NCBI RefSeq assembly: GCF_022605165.1
Contig: NC_063069.1
Coordinates: 3,968,001-4,032,000 of the forward strand
DNA: 64,000 nt
From: Purpureocillium takamizusanense
Taxonomy: Eukaryota; Ascomycota; Sordariomycetes; Hypocreales; Ophiocordycipitaceae
Direction: 5' to 3'
The translations under genes were made by a program, and so were the position numbers. Below are positions 32,714 through 44,252 of the stretch, piece by piece. Every line of letters begins with the position of its first letter. Position 1 is the first letter of the stretch. Under the pieces are notes generated by a model that was not told where the DNA came from, ran no database searches, and worked only from the letters and a program-made list of their open reading frames with translations.

Positions 32714-34017
32714 TTACAGCCTCGGGCGGGCCGATGCACCTCGCAGCTGTCTCAGGACGTCTTCGACAGTCTTGACCGCATCGACTGCCATCCCGTATCC
32801 AGCTTGGAACCCCGTGCCACCGGCGCCATAGTTGTGCACAAGCACGCGCTTCTCACCAGCTACTTCGATCCCATCGCGTTCCACCCTTGCTCCTCCCTCT
32901 CGCGATGGCCTCATGCCAGCAAACGGGGCAAGAATCTCATATTCGGACTGTCCGAGCTCGGGGCTCAGTTTCGTCGTCCTATCCAAGATGGATTCGGTCT
33001 CATATGAGTACGTGGATCCATCACTGGGCGACTTGTAAGCCTCAACACATGCCGGGGGGGTAGGAAGTGCGCTTGCTCACCTGACGCCTTTTTGCATGAA
33101 GCCCCCCAAGACGACATTCCCATTGGACTCCGGCCGCGGAATCACGTATGTCTCGTAACCCTTGCCATGCCGCATGATGTTTGTCTGCACATGGGGCGCG
33201 CGGGTCAAGAGCACTTGACCCCTTGTCGGGAAACACTTGGCATCCTCAACGCCCGCTAATGTCCGAGCCGCATTGCCCGTGCAATTGAACACGACCGTGG
33301 TGGCGGGATTGGAAAACGCAGCCTGGATACTGGGGAGCTTTTGACGAACGAATTGAACACCATAATGATCCGTGAGCAGTCTCTGGAGGAATCGCATGTG
33401 GAGAGGGGCATTTATGGTGAGCGTGGTGAAGCCAATGGCGAATTTAACGCCGACGGGAAGCTCCTCGGCCGGCAGGACACGGAACTGGCATCAATTAGAA
33501 CATGGCTTCCATTCTACCTCATCTAAGTCCGGTAAGGGGGATCGTACATCTTCAAGATACTCTGACATCTCCTTGATCTTCTGGTGCGGAACGTCTTCGT
33601 CCCAAAGCTCAATGGATTCGGTACGGCGAACAAATGTCTCCTCGGGTCTTTCGGACGCCAGCTTGGAGAGGTGCGAGTAGCCGAGTTTGTCCCATCGAAG
33701 GGCATTCGCATCGCTGCCAGAGATTGCGGAGAAATTACATCCAGCCCTGAACATATTTAGCCCCCGTTTCTCACCGGTGGTTGGGTTTCGAGAATAGGAT
33801 GGCACTCACCATGGCGACGTGTAGTCGACTGCCGTGTCACCAGGGAGGTGCTCGGCCACTACTGTTAGGTTCTTCCCATAACCCCTCTCGGCGAGGACGA
33901 GTGCGACATCGAGGCCGATGATGCCGGCTCTATAGATAAAGTCAATGGCTGCGTATTCATGGGAGTTGTGTGGAGGCAACAATACCCAACAACTACGATG
34001 CTTTCTTTCGGGGCCAT
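32714..34017 (-). CDS. D-amino-acid oxidase (5 exons)
   Basis: Exons 34017-33986, 33929-33810, 33746-33548, 33484-33081 and 33023-32714 give 354 residues, the normal length. FAD enzyme that oxidatively deaminates D-amino acids to keto acids, ammonia and hydrogen peroxide. The dinucleotide fold is split by intron 1: IVVVG, then AGIIGLDVALVLAERGYG. Other markers are VVAEHLPGD, VVFNCTGNAARTLAG, TRGQVLLTRAP, and the C-terminal signature VLVHNYGAGGTGFQAGYGMA. GMRPSREGGARVERDG holds the substrate-carboxylate arginine. The last three residues are PRL, which fits the broad peroxisomal targeting consensus, the expected place for this enzyme. It lies beside a peptide transporter and a hydrolase, consistent with use of organic nitrogen. 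It could equally prefer acidic D-amino acids (D-aspartate oxidase); that is not decidable here. Confidence 0.93.
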
Positions 34018-34867
34018 TTCGCACCACGAAGAAATAAGACCACCTTCTCACTTCGTTACTTGGCGCTCAGTGTTCAACTAGCTTAGTGATGCGATAAGGG
34101 CCACGATGAATAAATAATGTCGTTGTCACTCGTCCTTAATCGCCGCACGTCAACGGGCGTGTTGCTGCATCGTATGACTGGACACTCATCGAAGGAGTCG
34201 CTCAGCACGATGACTGGCAGCAAGCCATCCACTCCACTCCAGTATCCGCGCCAACGCGCCGCTATCGAGCCGAAAGACGCTCCGGTGCCGGCCGGTCGGC
34301 GTCCGCTGCCATTGGCGGCGTTGGTTTTCCGCGGCCCCATGCGCTCCGCCGGAACCGAATTGTGCCATCGGTAAGCGTCGGCCACCGTGACAGTGGGCTT
34401 GCAATAAGCCATGCTGGGTAACTGCTCGATACGGTAAGGGAATTGGGTCGGGCTCTTTCCACGCCATCCTTCACGCATTCTACAACTAGTTGATAGCAGG
34501 TGGGTGCTCGGGTGCAGTATTGGTGCTGAGTGGCGGGATATAACGACTGGATAGGTACCGTGAAACCATTGATGTGGAAGTTACGGTAATTCTGAGGACA
34601 ATGATTTGATCCATTAAATGATTGGACCAGGGAAATCATTGAAATATTGAAATCGTTGAAATTCAGGATGGACCAATAGGGGGACGAGGTCATGTCGTGC
34701 CTCATTGGTCGTCACGATGTTGGTGATGATGGAAGGAAGGCGCGCATTGATCAATGTGCTCGTACGTTGGAAATCTGAGGATGACTTGGTTACAGTCACG
34801 TGTTACACGTGTATTCTTTCGTCACGTAACTCGAGAATCATCCATATCTATAAGTCTACCTCGACCT
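34018..34867. other. Intergenic stretch
   Basis: 850 bp holding the promoter of the oxidase gene and the 3' region of the hydrolase. A minus-strand frame of 131 codons (34083-34478) has no domain. A short interrupted repeat of ttgaaat-like words (cattgaaatattgaaatcgttgaaattc, about 34639-34667) is visible. Confidence 0.35.
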
Positions 34868-36214
34868 CTAATACCCGTAGTGGACTTCCTTCAACAGTGC
34901 CGCTGTGTCCTCTATAAACTCAAAGCTCTTTGACAATCCCCGCTGGGGATGGTTGTAATGGGCAAAGGCATGCGGGCTGCCCGCGTACCTCTTCATTGTG
35001 ACCCGATTGCCCGCCTGCTGTAGCATGCGGCCATATGCTTCTCCTTCGTCCCGCTCGAGATCAAATTCGGCCGTGACGATATGCGCCGGCGACAAACCAC
35101 CCATGCGCGGAGCCAACACTGGTGTCATGATCCACTCTTCATTCAGAATGCGCTCTTGCTCATCTGTCGCGGAGAGGTGACGCGGTCGTCAGAGGTGAAT
35201 TGTTCATCGCTTCAGACTCTCATGGAACTCACCTGCGTCTTCGCCGAGCCAGTATTTGAGAAACCACTGCTCGCGCCCCAGCGGACCCCACGGGAGGTCT
35301 GCAAAAGACCGCGCGCTCTCATACGGACAATTATCTGGGGTCAACGCCTTGATCTTGGTGCTGCAGTATCTCATATCCGTGGCGGGAACAATCATCAGGT
35401 GAAGCTTTATATCAACGTTTTCGTCGCGCGCAAAGTGTGCGAGCACAGCGGACATGTGGCCGCCCGCTGAGAGCCCTCCGAATGAGACGCTCTTGGGGTC
35501 AACGTTAAGCGCCTCGGCATTCTCAATTGTCTGCGACATCACTGATGTTAGCGAACCAAACCCCGCCTTCCAGGGTGTGTGGACATCGACTTGCCCACTT
35601 CACCGCGTCCCAGCAGTCGTAGATGGCTGTTGGGAAGCGAAACTCCGGACCCATGCGATAATCTACGTCAATTACCTTGACGTTGGACTTGTTGCACATG
35701 TGTCTGCACCATGCCGCCTCCGAACCGAGTCCGCCCAAGACCCAACCGCCTGCATACAAGGTTAACACTGTACACCATGAAAGACTACGGGGAGCATACC
35801 GCCATGGAAATTGAGATGCACAGGAAATGGCCCTGGCCCGGCAGGAGAGTACACTCGAATGGGGATCTCTCCCGATGGCCGTGTCACGGGAATGCGTCTG
35901 TCTTCGACGTGAAACACCTCGGGGCCTATTCATAAAGTCAGCGTGGTAAATAGAGGCGACATCGGTAAAGCTTTCGCACCAGGGTAAGTCGGATACGAAA
36001 AGCTGTACTTGGCCGGGTCGAGCCGGTATTCTTCAATCGAGACCTCGTCTGCCCTGACCATTGAGCTCCCATGTTCGTTCCAGAGGGCCCTCCATTCAGG
36101 ATCGAGGCCATCGTACTCCTTGTCAGTGACTGCCAGCCGTCCGGCCGTGTGCGAGATGTGTGTCTCAGCGGGTTCGACTACTGGGGCTGCAGCCGTCGTC
36201 GTCGTGGTTGCCAT
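34868..36214 (-). CDS. HSL-type alpha/beta hydrolase (5 exons)
   Basis: Exons 36214-35980, 35925-35800, 35749-35591, 35541-35233 and 35163-34868 give 374 residues. Alpha/beta hydrolase fold-3 (hormone-sensitive-lipase group) esterase. The oxyanion motif HGGGW is split by intron 2 (NFHGG, then GWVLGG). The nucleophile elbow is FGGLSAGGHMSA. The acid is in TAEFDLERDEGEAYG and the histidine in AGSPHAFAH. IDVDYRMGPEFRFPTAIYDCWDAV is the typical cap-adjacent segment. No signal peptide: the start is a run of Thr and Ala (MATTTTTAAAP), so it is cytosolic. It is divergent from the peptide transporter across 552 bp. Substrate is not predictable; short-chain esters or lactones are usual for the family. 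Confidence 0.9.
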
Positions 36215-36766
36215 GGCTGCAAATCGATGGCCTCAATGCTACAGAACAAGACTGTGGCGTTCGATAAACAACCGCCGCAGTCCACACTACGCAGCAAGAG
36301 TCAGATAAAGCATCTTTATCACCAAGCAGTTCAACACCCTTGGCTGCCGATTCCGAACGCCGTTCTCGCCGAACGCATTCCCCGGCTTGATCACGCCGAC
36401 GGCGCTCATTGGCGGCGTTCTCGCGGCCGATCGAGTACTCCACCGACGCCGTTTTGCCGGATCGGCCATCGGACGCCGCCTATGAGAGCGCAAATTCTCA
36501 CCCCCGCGTTATCTCTCGCCCGCTCTCCCCAGACTCCGGGCCGGGGTTGAAGATGCAGGATCCACGCTTCCCCAGGTTCTGTTTAAAGGAAGCGTCGAGT
36601 CCTGTCTGTCATGCATCTCCACACGCGTCCTCATAGGCCGGAAAGAAAGGCTGCAGTCTGCTGAGCCTTGAAGAGATCCGCGTTTGTCAATTGCTCGGAG
36701 CATCGAGGCCTATGCTGACGGGGTGAACTCGCTTGGGTTCACGCGTGTTACCGATCAACCACCGGC
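36215..36766. promoter_or_regulatory. Divergent promoter with a paired GATA element
   Basis: 552 bp between the hydrolase and the peptide transporter. At 36304-36320 the sequence GATAAAG-CAT-CTTTATC is a perfect 7-bp inverted repeat, placing two AGATAA-type sites face to face. GATA factors such as AreA activate peptide and amino-acid uptake when good nitrogen sources are missing and bind best to paired sites. The match to HGATAR is seen directly; the regulation is inferred. Confidence 0.45.
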
Positions 36767-38775
36767 ATGGAGATTGAGTCTAAGACAGTGCCTGCGGCCG
36801 ACACGGCCAGCATGGCCGAGCACGACGATGCGAAGAACGATACGGAGCAGTTTCGCGGCCTCAGACGTATCCCCGATAAACTGCCAGCGGTTGCGCTGCT
36901 TATTCTTGTCGTCGAGGTGAGCCGCCATCCATGAGAACGCAGTCGATTCTGGAGTCTGTTTATGCTAAGAACGACCAGCTCGGCGAGAGAGCAACCTATT
37001 TTGGTCTATCAGGCCCATTCCAAAACTACATTAAGTAGGCACATCATCGTCAATGCGCGCACAGCCAGAGTCACCAACTTACAAGACACAAGCAACCCGT
37101 ATGCACCTGGGTCTGACCTCCCAGGAGCTTTGGGGAAGGGTCAAGCCGTGGCTACCGCGCTGGGAAACTTCTTCAAATTCTGGGCCTATGCTTCTACCGT
37201 GATTGGCGCCATCATCGCCGGTGCGCAGCAATGTGTCCCGTCCTTCATGTCGATGGGCCCAAGCTGACAGCAGACAGATCAATACCTCGGCAAGTACAAA
37301 GCCATTTTATGTGCATGCGGCGTTTACATCGTCGGACTCGTAATTCTCGTCGCCACTGCCTCTCCATCCGCCATCACAAATGGTGCGGGTTTGGGTGGAC
37401 TCGTCGCCGCCATGGTTACGATTGGACTAGGCACGGGCGGCATCAAGGCCAACGTGACGCCCATGTGCGCCGAGCAATACCAAAACTCTCACCCGGTCCT
37501 GAAGACCCTCAAGTCAGGGGAACAGGTTATTGTTGACCCGGACCTGACGGTGCAGAGGCTGTTCATGTGGTTCTACTGGGTCGTCAATATTGGAGCTCTG
37601 TCACCTCTCATCACCGTCAACGTCGAGAAGCATCACTCTTTCTGGCTAGCATATTTAATACCTCTGATGTAAGAACGTTTGCTCACATGTCTCGTTCAGG
37701 TACGTGTACAGCGCTAATGGCCTGCAGCATTATCCTGTTATCTGCCGGCGTCTTCGTTTGGGGGCGAAAGAAGTACGTCAAGGTACCTCCGATGGGCTCT
37801 GCCATTCTCGATGCGTTTCGTACAGTGAGCATTGCAGTCAAGGAGAAAGGGTTCCATAATGCGCGTCCCTCTGTGCTGCTGGAGCGAGGGCATGCAGACA
37901 GATACCCCATCGCCAGGCAAGAGAGGTACACGGACTCATACGTCGGTGACGTCCAGCGTGGTCTGAAGAGCTGCAAGGTACACATTGGCAGAGCGAGCAT
38001 TCATACACCCGACTGATGCTAACAAGCTTTAGATGTTTTTGTTTTTCCCATTCTATTTTATCTGCTGGAACCAGATGTGGAACAACCTCATATCTCAAGC
38101 CGGCACAATGGCTCTGCACGGAACGCCAAACGACCTGCTACAGAATCTCGATCCCATTGCGCTCTGTATCTTCATACCATTTCTAGACGGTTCGTTTTCC
38201 TGTAAACAAAGCCCATTTTTAGTGCGATACTGATTTCTTTAGTCGTTGTTTATCCCCTGCTGCGCAAGTACAAGATCGACTTTGACCCAGTCACCCGCAT
38301 CTTCATGGGTTTCATGTTTGCGTCCTTTGCCATGATTTACGCCTGCGTCTTGCAGCACTACATTTACAACTCGCCACCAAAGAGCATACACGTTTGGATC
38401 CAGGCGCCCAGCTATGTCCTGGTGGCCTTCTCTGAGGCGTTCGTCATCATTACGGGCCTCGAGCTTGCCTTTACTCAGGCGCCGAAGAAGTATGTACAGC
38501 CAGCGTTCTGTCCAATATCGCAGCCGTGCTAACTCTGGTCGTCTAGCCTTCGGTCCGTCATTTCGGCGTTGTTCTGGTTGACTATTGCCGTGGCGGCGGC
38601 CATTTGCATCGCGCTCGGAGCCGTCTCGCAGGACCCCTACCTTGTGTGGATGTACGGATCATTAGCTATTGTAGGGTTTGTGGCGGGATGTCTGTTCTAT
38701 ATCTGCTTCTTTCCCGGCAGGAGAAGGTGGTCTCCGCGCGAGGAAGTGGTGATTGAGGGAACAGCACGTGAGTAA
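36767..38775 (+). CDS. PTR2-type proton/oligopeptide transporter (8 or 9 exons)
   Basis: Exons 36767-36916, 36979-37034, 37093-37220, 37278-37668, 37728-37977, 38033-38189, 38243-38489 and 38547-38775 give 535 residues. An equally good model splices at a GTGAGT donor (38768) to an exon 38816-38862 and gives 548 residues; both are in frame. POT/PTR family plasma-membrane importer of di- and tripeptides driven by the proton gradient. Markers: LCERATYFGLSGP-like ELGERATYFGLSGP (proton-coupling ExxER region), FFKFWAYASTVIGAIIAD, GLGTGGIKANVTPMCAEQY, and the PTR signature around FMWFYWVVNIGALSP, then FFPFYFICWNQMWNNLISQAG. The sequence shows about twelve hydrophobic segments. It lies between a nitrogen-type GATA pair upstream and an iron gene downstream. 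Confidence 0.9.
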
Positions 38776-38862
38776 CCCATTAGCAAGAAACGAATGTACA
38801 TTGCCGTGTTTTCAGCTTTTCAATGCCGTTATGTAATGTCTTCAACTGCCCAGTCGATATGA

Positions 38863-41062
38863 TGGAATTGCCCAAGGTCCTTGCACATGCCTCGTGCAGG
38901 GAACGGCTGCATACCACCCTCCGTGAGCGAGGTGCATCAGGAACTCTGCTGGCTTCAAATCATCAATTGGACTGCCCAATGTGGGGTCTGATCCGGGGAC
39001 CGCCGAATGTGGCAGTTCGCCAAGCGCTTTGGCTTCGATTGGCGCGGGAATGCCGTTGCCAAGCCAGATCGCTACGCATGTCATGTTTGTACGTGACATC
39101 AGATACGTCAGAGACAGATTGCTGTCAGACATACATATCGATGAACGAGGCTCTGCTCGACGCAATAAGATCGACAAACTACAATGGATGTAACATGAAA
39201 ATTCTGAGTCAGGGCCACATCGACCGATAGCGGACTCAACGTTTCGGTAAAAAGAGGGGCTTCACGTAGCAGCAGCCCGACTTTCCCTGCACGCGGCCCA
39301 ACGAAACGTGAGCCGGCTTTGCTTTGTGCCGAGGGATCTACATGCCTTTACCAAGGGGTGGACTTCATCGGACCAGACGATACGTGCGCGGGGGCTTGAA
39401 CGATCCAGTCAAGCGGTCGGCTCTGCCTGCCGGAAACGAGCCGATGTACTTGGACGAAAGAACCGAGGCACTCGGGCGCACGCCACCGACCGTAGCGGCA
39501 TCTTCGTCGAGTGCTTCGCTGTGCGTGCATTCAATGGTCTGCCAGCCACCATGCCAACATGAATGCTCGCCTCACTTGAGTCCAGACCAGATTGACGCCC
39601 GCCGCCATCCAGTCGGGAGACCCTGGAGCGGTAATGGGTCACTTTGTGAGCCCCATGAACCCTACAGCAAAATAATTTTCACCCCATGCGGGACTTTACG
39701 GCGCGGCTGAGGCGCTAGTTTTTGAACCAACTACGTTGGTGAGGGGAAGAGATGCCGACGATCCCATCTTATCAATCTCTTGCCCTGGGCCCCTTGATTG
39801 ATAAGATGGAGATTGATAAACCCCTGTCGTACCGTCGGCAACGGGCCCACCGCACATCCGAGAACAGCCGACAGGAAAAAATACTGTGCCTGAGCTGAGG
39901 TCTCACGTTACATTCGAAATTCATTCTGAAGAAAACGGTTCTCATGAAGTCTGTCAGTACCCAAATTGCGGGGGGCGGCGTTCGCTATGTGTAAGTGAAT
40001 CTGAAGGCTCTGTATCGCTGGTTCAATGAGACCAGACGCCGAATAGAGAGTGCCGACCGTTGACCTCTAACACCAGGCATCTGAGCGCACCGTGGAAATG
40101 CTAGTCAAAGTTGGAGCAAAAGACCCTGCTCGTTCTTTTGCCTCACCAATTATAATTCAGAAAATGTCCATCAGGCTCGCCGGCAACGACCTTCCAAAAA
40201 CGAGTGGGGAGTCAACACATCCTGTGGAGGGTGGGGACAGAAGTGGTCCCGCCAAACGATCATCTTCGCCGGCGAGACGGATCACTCCGAGAAATACGTG
40301 CCGTCGACGGTGGACCACTGCCCAGCAGACTCATTTTTATCTGCCCGTGAGTCTTCAGTCCCTACATAGCCGCCCTTGAAGTGTAGCATCAATATTAGTT
40401 TCTCAACGTGGTCTAGAAGAGCGTGCTGTATAAAACCGGCAATAAACGATCACACACAAGATGCTTGCTACAATAGCAACCTAGACCGTCGCACAGCACC
40501 CCGATCTGCCAACACGGTCTAGGGCAACGTGTCCGAACTCTCCACTCTCCCCGTCCGGGTGCCCCCATCCTCTAAATCACTCGTCACATGTGTGTTGCCA
40601 CGCAGCTAGACGCAATGCAGGGTGCAACAACGAGCAGCAGGCGGGGAAGGGGAGGGACTGCTATGCTCAATACGGAGTTAGATCGTTCGATTTTTCCGTT
40701 CAAGGCTTTTTTCCAATCGTAAAGTTCAGGCAGCTGAACGCCCGTGGTGGATTCTGGTGCACTGAGACCATGGCTGGTTCGCCAAACGGTCCAGACAAAT
40801 ACCATGATTTCTTTATGTGGCTTGTCCAGCATGCTGAACGGCTCATGTGGCTGCAGCTCGCTGAGCTGGGATCGGAGACGTTGAAATAGGAAAGGGTGGG
40901 GGTGGGCGCCCCTGTATGCGTCAAGTGTCAACTCATGACAGTTATAAAGTCATACCGATAGACCTCAATCTAGAGCCCAAGTGCCAAGCATCAGAATTTT
41001 CTTCATCTTCGGTATTGATCTTACAAGGACGATACGTCTCAATATCCGAGGGTCCAGGTGCC
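38863..41062. other. 2.2-kb stretch without a convincing gene
   Basis: No exon chain or domain found. It contains a nested inverted repeat with GATA cores (39753-39840, listed separately) and the promoter of the ferric reductase. A degenerate open frame (128 codons, 39324-39710) has no signature. Confidence 0.4.
39753..39840. repeat. Nested inverted repeat carrying GATA motifs
   Basis: Inner arms: ccatcttatcaatc at 39764-39777 and its exact reverse complement at 39796-39809, with an 18-bp GC-rich loop. Outer arms: tgccgacg at 39753-39760 and its exact reverse complement cgtcggca at 39833-39840. A third gattgataa follows at 39811-39819. Each inner arm contains TGATAAG, a GATA-factor core. It could be a regulatory cassette, or the remains of a small foldback element. 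Confidence 0.6.
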
Positions 41063-43324
41063 ATGGGGCTACACACGCGCCTTGGGCTGGCAGCAGCCAT
41101 CACATGCTTCGCGGCTTGCTCACTGACTCTGGCAGACGCAGATCGACTAGAAGGCTACGGTGTGAACAGCTATGAGCCCCTCTGTGCTTACGTCTGTCAT
41201 ACGGCAGTGCCATCTCAAGTCGAATGCCCTGAGTTCGCCAACATGACCGCCGAGGAGCGCGCCGAGGCATCCCCAGGACCAGCATGCATCGCCGCTGACC
41301 CCTCGTACCTCACATCCGTCGCTTGGTGCATCAAGAATCGTTGCCAAGACGGAACTCTACCGTCAGCAATCCAAGAATTCTGGGAAACAAAGCTCATCTA
41401 TGGGCAAGATGAGCCTGGTGTCGTACTCAAATACGCGACATACTTCGAAGCCCTCAGTCATGTCAACACGACAGTTCCGCCTTTGCCGAGGTCGCCTGAC
41501 GAGACAATACTCAACCGTACCATATCTCTGACAGATGACGAGTATATTGGGTATCTGAATGCAGCTCTCTCCTATCATGACACTGCCCTAGCCGGATCTC
41601 ATGGAATGTGAGTCCTCCTCCGTGCTTATGTCGCGTGCTTCCACAATATGTAGTCCACCGTGCTGACAGACATACCAAGGTTTCTGGTTCTGTTCTCGGG
41701 TATCGTTGTACCTATTGGCTTGACAGCCATCAGCATTCTTCCTTGGCCAGTCCGATGGACCAGCGCATTCAACGCATATTTTGTCGATCCACCAGTTTTT
41801 GGACGATACCATAGTGTGCCTGTGCTCAAGCTGGCTATGATACCGACTCGCGGGCAGGCCATATTCATCCTTTACATAATCTTCGTCAACATCCTTTCAA
41901 ATTGTCTTGGGTTCCACCTGCGAACGCCAAATTCCTGGTTTCCGGATCAGTCAATCGAAATCACACGTTATATTGCGAACCGAGCTGGAGCTCTGTCTTT
42001 TGCAAACCTTCCCTTGGTGTTCCTCTATGGAGGGCGAAACAATCCGCTCCTTTGGCTGACGAACTGGTCATATGCAACCTATCTGCTAGCACATCGCTGG
42101 ATTGCCACCATTGTTGCGCTGCAAGTCGCTTTGCATTCAACCATGTGGCTACATATCATGGTGAAGCAAGAGTCCTATGGGGAGGCACTGAAAGAGCCGT
42201 ATTGGAGGTGGGGGATTGTGGGAACGATGGCCATGTGTCTCTTCATTCCGTTCTCAGTTCTTCCCATCCGCAGGCGTTGGTATGAGATATTCCTCATCGG
42301 CCACATTGTTCTTGCTATCCTAGCCATCGTCGGGTCCTACTGGCATATAGTCCATCTCTACAAACACCAGAGCGGATTCGATCTCTTCATCTACAGCACC
42401 ATGGGAATATGGGGCTTCGACAGACTCATGCGCATGGCCAGAGCAACGAAAAATGGGGTCAAAAGGGCATACGTTAGCAAGGTGGATGACGAGTATATCC
42501 GAGTCGATATCCCGGGTGTTGAGGGCCATGGTTACTGCTTCGCGTACTTTCCGACGCTTTCTTGGAGGCCGTGGGAGAACCATCCTTTCTCCATCATCAA
42601 CTATACTCGGAACCTACCGGATGAAGAAGGCTCGTCTACTCCAGCATCTTGTTCGGGCACGGAGTCCCCGTCGTCACCGGGTGCGGCCTCCCTTCAATCC
42701 TCGTTTGAAAAGTCCGTGGCCGTGCGGACCAAAGTCCCAGGTCATATTGCCACCCGCAATCGCCGGGATGGTGGCATCTCGATGTTCATGCGTGTGCAAA
42801 ATGGCATGACCAAGAAGCTCGCCCGAATGGCGGGCGTGGTAACAGGCATACCCGTCCTTGTCGAGGGAAGCTACGGCCACGAGGGCAACACGTTCTTGCA
42901 GGGACACGACAGCAAGTTCGCGCCGAGCTTGAAGTACCCCAACACGCTGTGTATTGCTGGCGGCGCGGGTATTTCTGCTGTAATGCCGGCGCTGGGTCAG
43001 TGCCTGAGCATATACGGCAGAAAGGGGTCGACCAAGTTGTACTGGGGACTCCGTAGCAGGGAGCTCGTGGATGCCGTCGAGAGCAGCATCGTCGGTCCGG
43101 ACGGCGAGACAGCCAACTGGGGGGAGATTGAGACACACATTTCGGTCGGCTCCAGGCTCAATGTGCGGCGAATCCTCGAGGAAGAGCTGGATCAGGTGTC
43201 TGCTGGCACCACGGTTATCGTCTGTGGGCCTTTGGCCATGTGTGACGAGGTGCGGTACACCGTCGCAGCACTGGCACGGCACGGCAAAGTGGTGCGACTT
43301 GTGGAGGAGAGCCTGCCATGGTAG
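41063..43324 (+). CDS. FRE-type ferric/cupric reductase, plasma membrane (2 exons)
   Basis: Exons 41063-41607 and 41680-43324 give 729 residues. It moves electrons from cytosolic NADPH through FAD and two haems to extracellular Fe(III) or Cu(II). MGLHTRLGLAAAITCFAACSLTLADA is a signal peptide. A Cys-containing external domain follows (LCAYVCHTAV, CIAADP, WCIKNRCQDG). Two haem-ligand pairs are visible as His-x13-His: AHRWIATIVALQVALH and GHIVLAILAIVGSYWH. The FAD site is NHPFSI, and the nucleotide site CIAGGAGISAVMP plus VIVCGPLAMCDEVR. The Ser/Pro-rich loop (residues about 330-360) lies in the FAD domain. Length and order match reductive iron-uptake enzymes. No permease or multicopper oxidase partner is in the window. 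Confidence 0.93.
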
Positions 43325-44252
43325 ACTGTCGGAGCGTTGGCTGGAGGGAGAAGAAAAGCGTTGTTTTAATGAGAGATAATGTTCAACGAAAACAGGCGTG
43401 TCATTGAGCAAGATTGTATTGGCTTCATTCGTCCTGCTTCCGTGAAACCTACATGTAAGCCTGGCATCACGACGAACATGAAAATTGCTCGCCCCTTCAG
43501 CTTGCGCGTGCCATTTATTCTTGGGCTCAATCTCGCGAATATAGGCGCTGGCTGGAGGTTGTTTCCAGGTTCAACTCGTCGCTCCCGGGTATACGCTACA
43601 GCCTTCGCTCCTTGCAGACAAGTATCGCCATACACTCCCCCATATGAAGTAAGCCGCGACGGTGCATTAGGTTTTAATGAACGGCGATTCAACTTCTTAA
43701 GACAGATTGGCCAAATTTTTAACAAATTCCTTAGCACCAATATGGCTCGCTGAGCCTCGTGCTCGAGAAGGCAGTGCAGGCACCTACATGTAGGCAGCCT
43801 GGCGCACCTCACGAAGCTCTTTAACATCACATTTGGCGATTCCGCTCCTGGCTTTCCTGATCACGGCATTTAATGCCATAATGCTTCAAAGCGCCAGTGA
43901 AGATGCTTAATACGCACCCTTGGCGTCATCTTCGTTGTCGATCGCGTTTGAGCTCGAGCAACTCACTGTTTTGTTCGATATAGAAACGTGGGGCGCCTGT
44001 GGAAACACCACGCATCATGACAGCACAAGCATGAGAACGTGATCGTCCCCCTGACGCGACGATGAAATCACTATCTAAAGGATCACTAGCTGTGGTCATC
44101 AAAAAACTCATAGCATGCGCATATAGAAGTAGAATAGCAATTGCTTTGTTTCATGTTACAATTGAACTCTCACAACGGATGCCTACGCCTTACCCGTCAG
44201 AGTCGATGATCCCAGCGAGCTCGCAGAATACCGACAGAACACCAACGTAAAA
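43325..44252. other. Intergenic stretch
   Basis: 928 bp between the reductase and the SDR locus. No domain-bearing frame; one 154-codon minus-strand frame at 43366-43830 has no signature. An extra 5' exon of the SDR could lie here, because its reading frame is open upstream of the chosen ATG. Confidence 0.35.
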
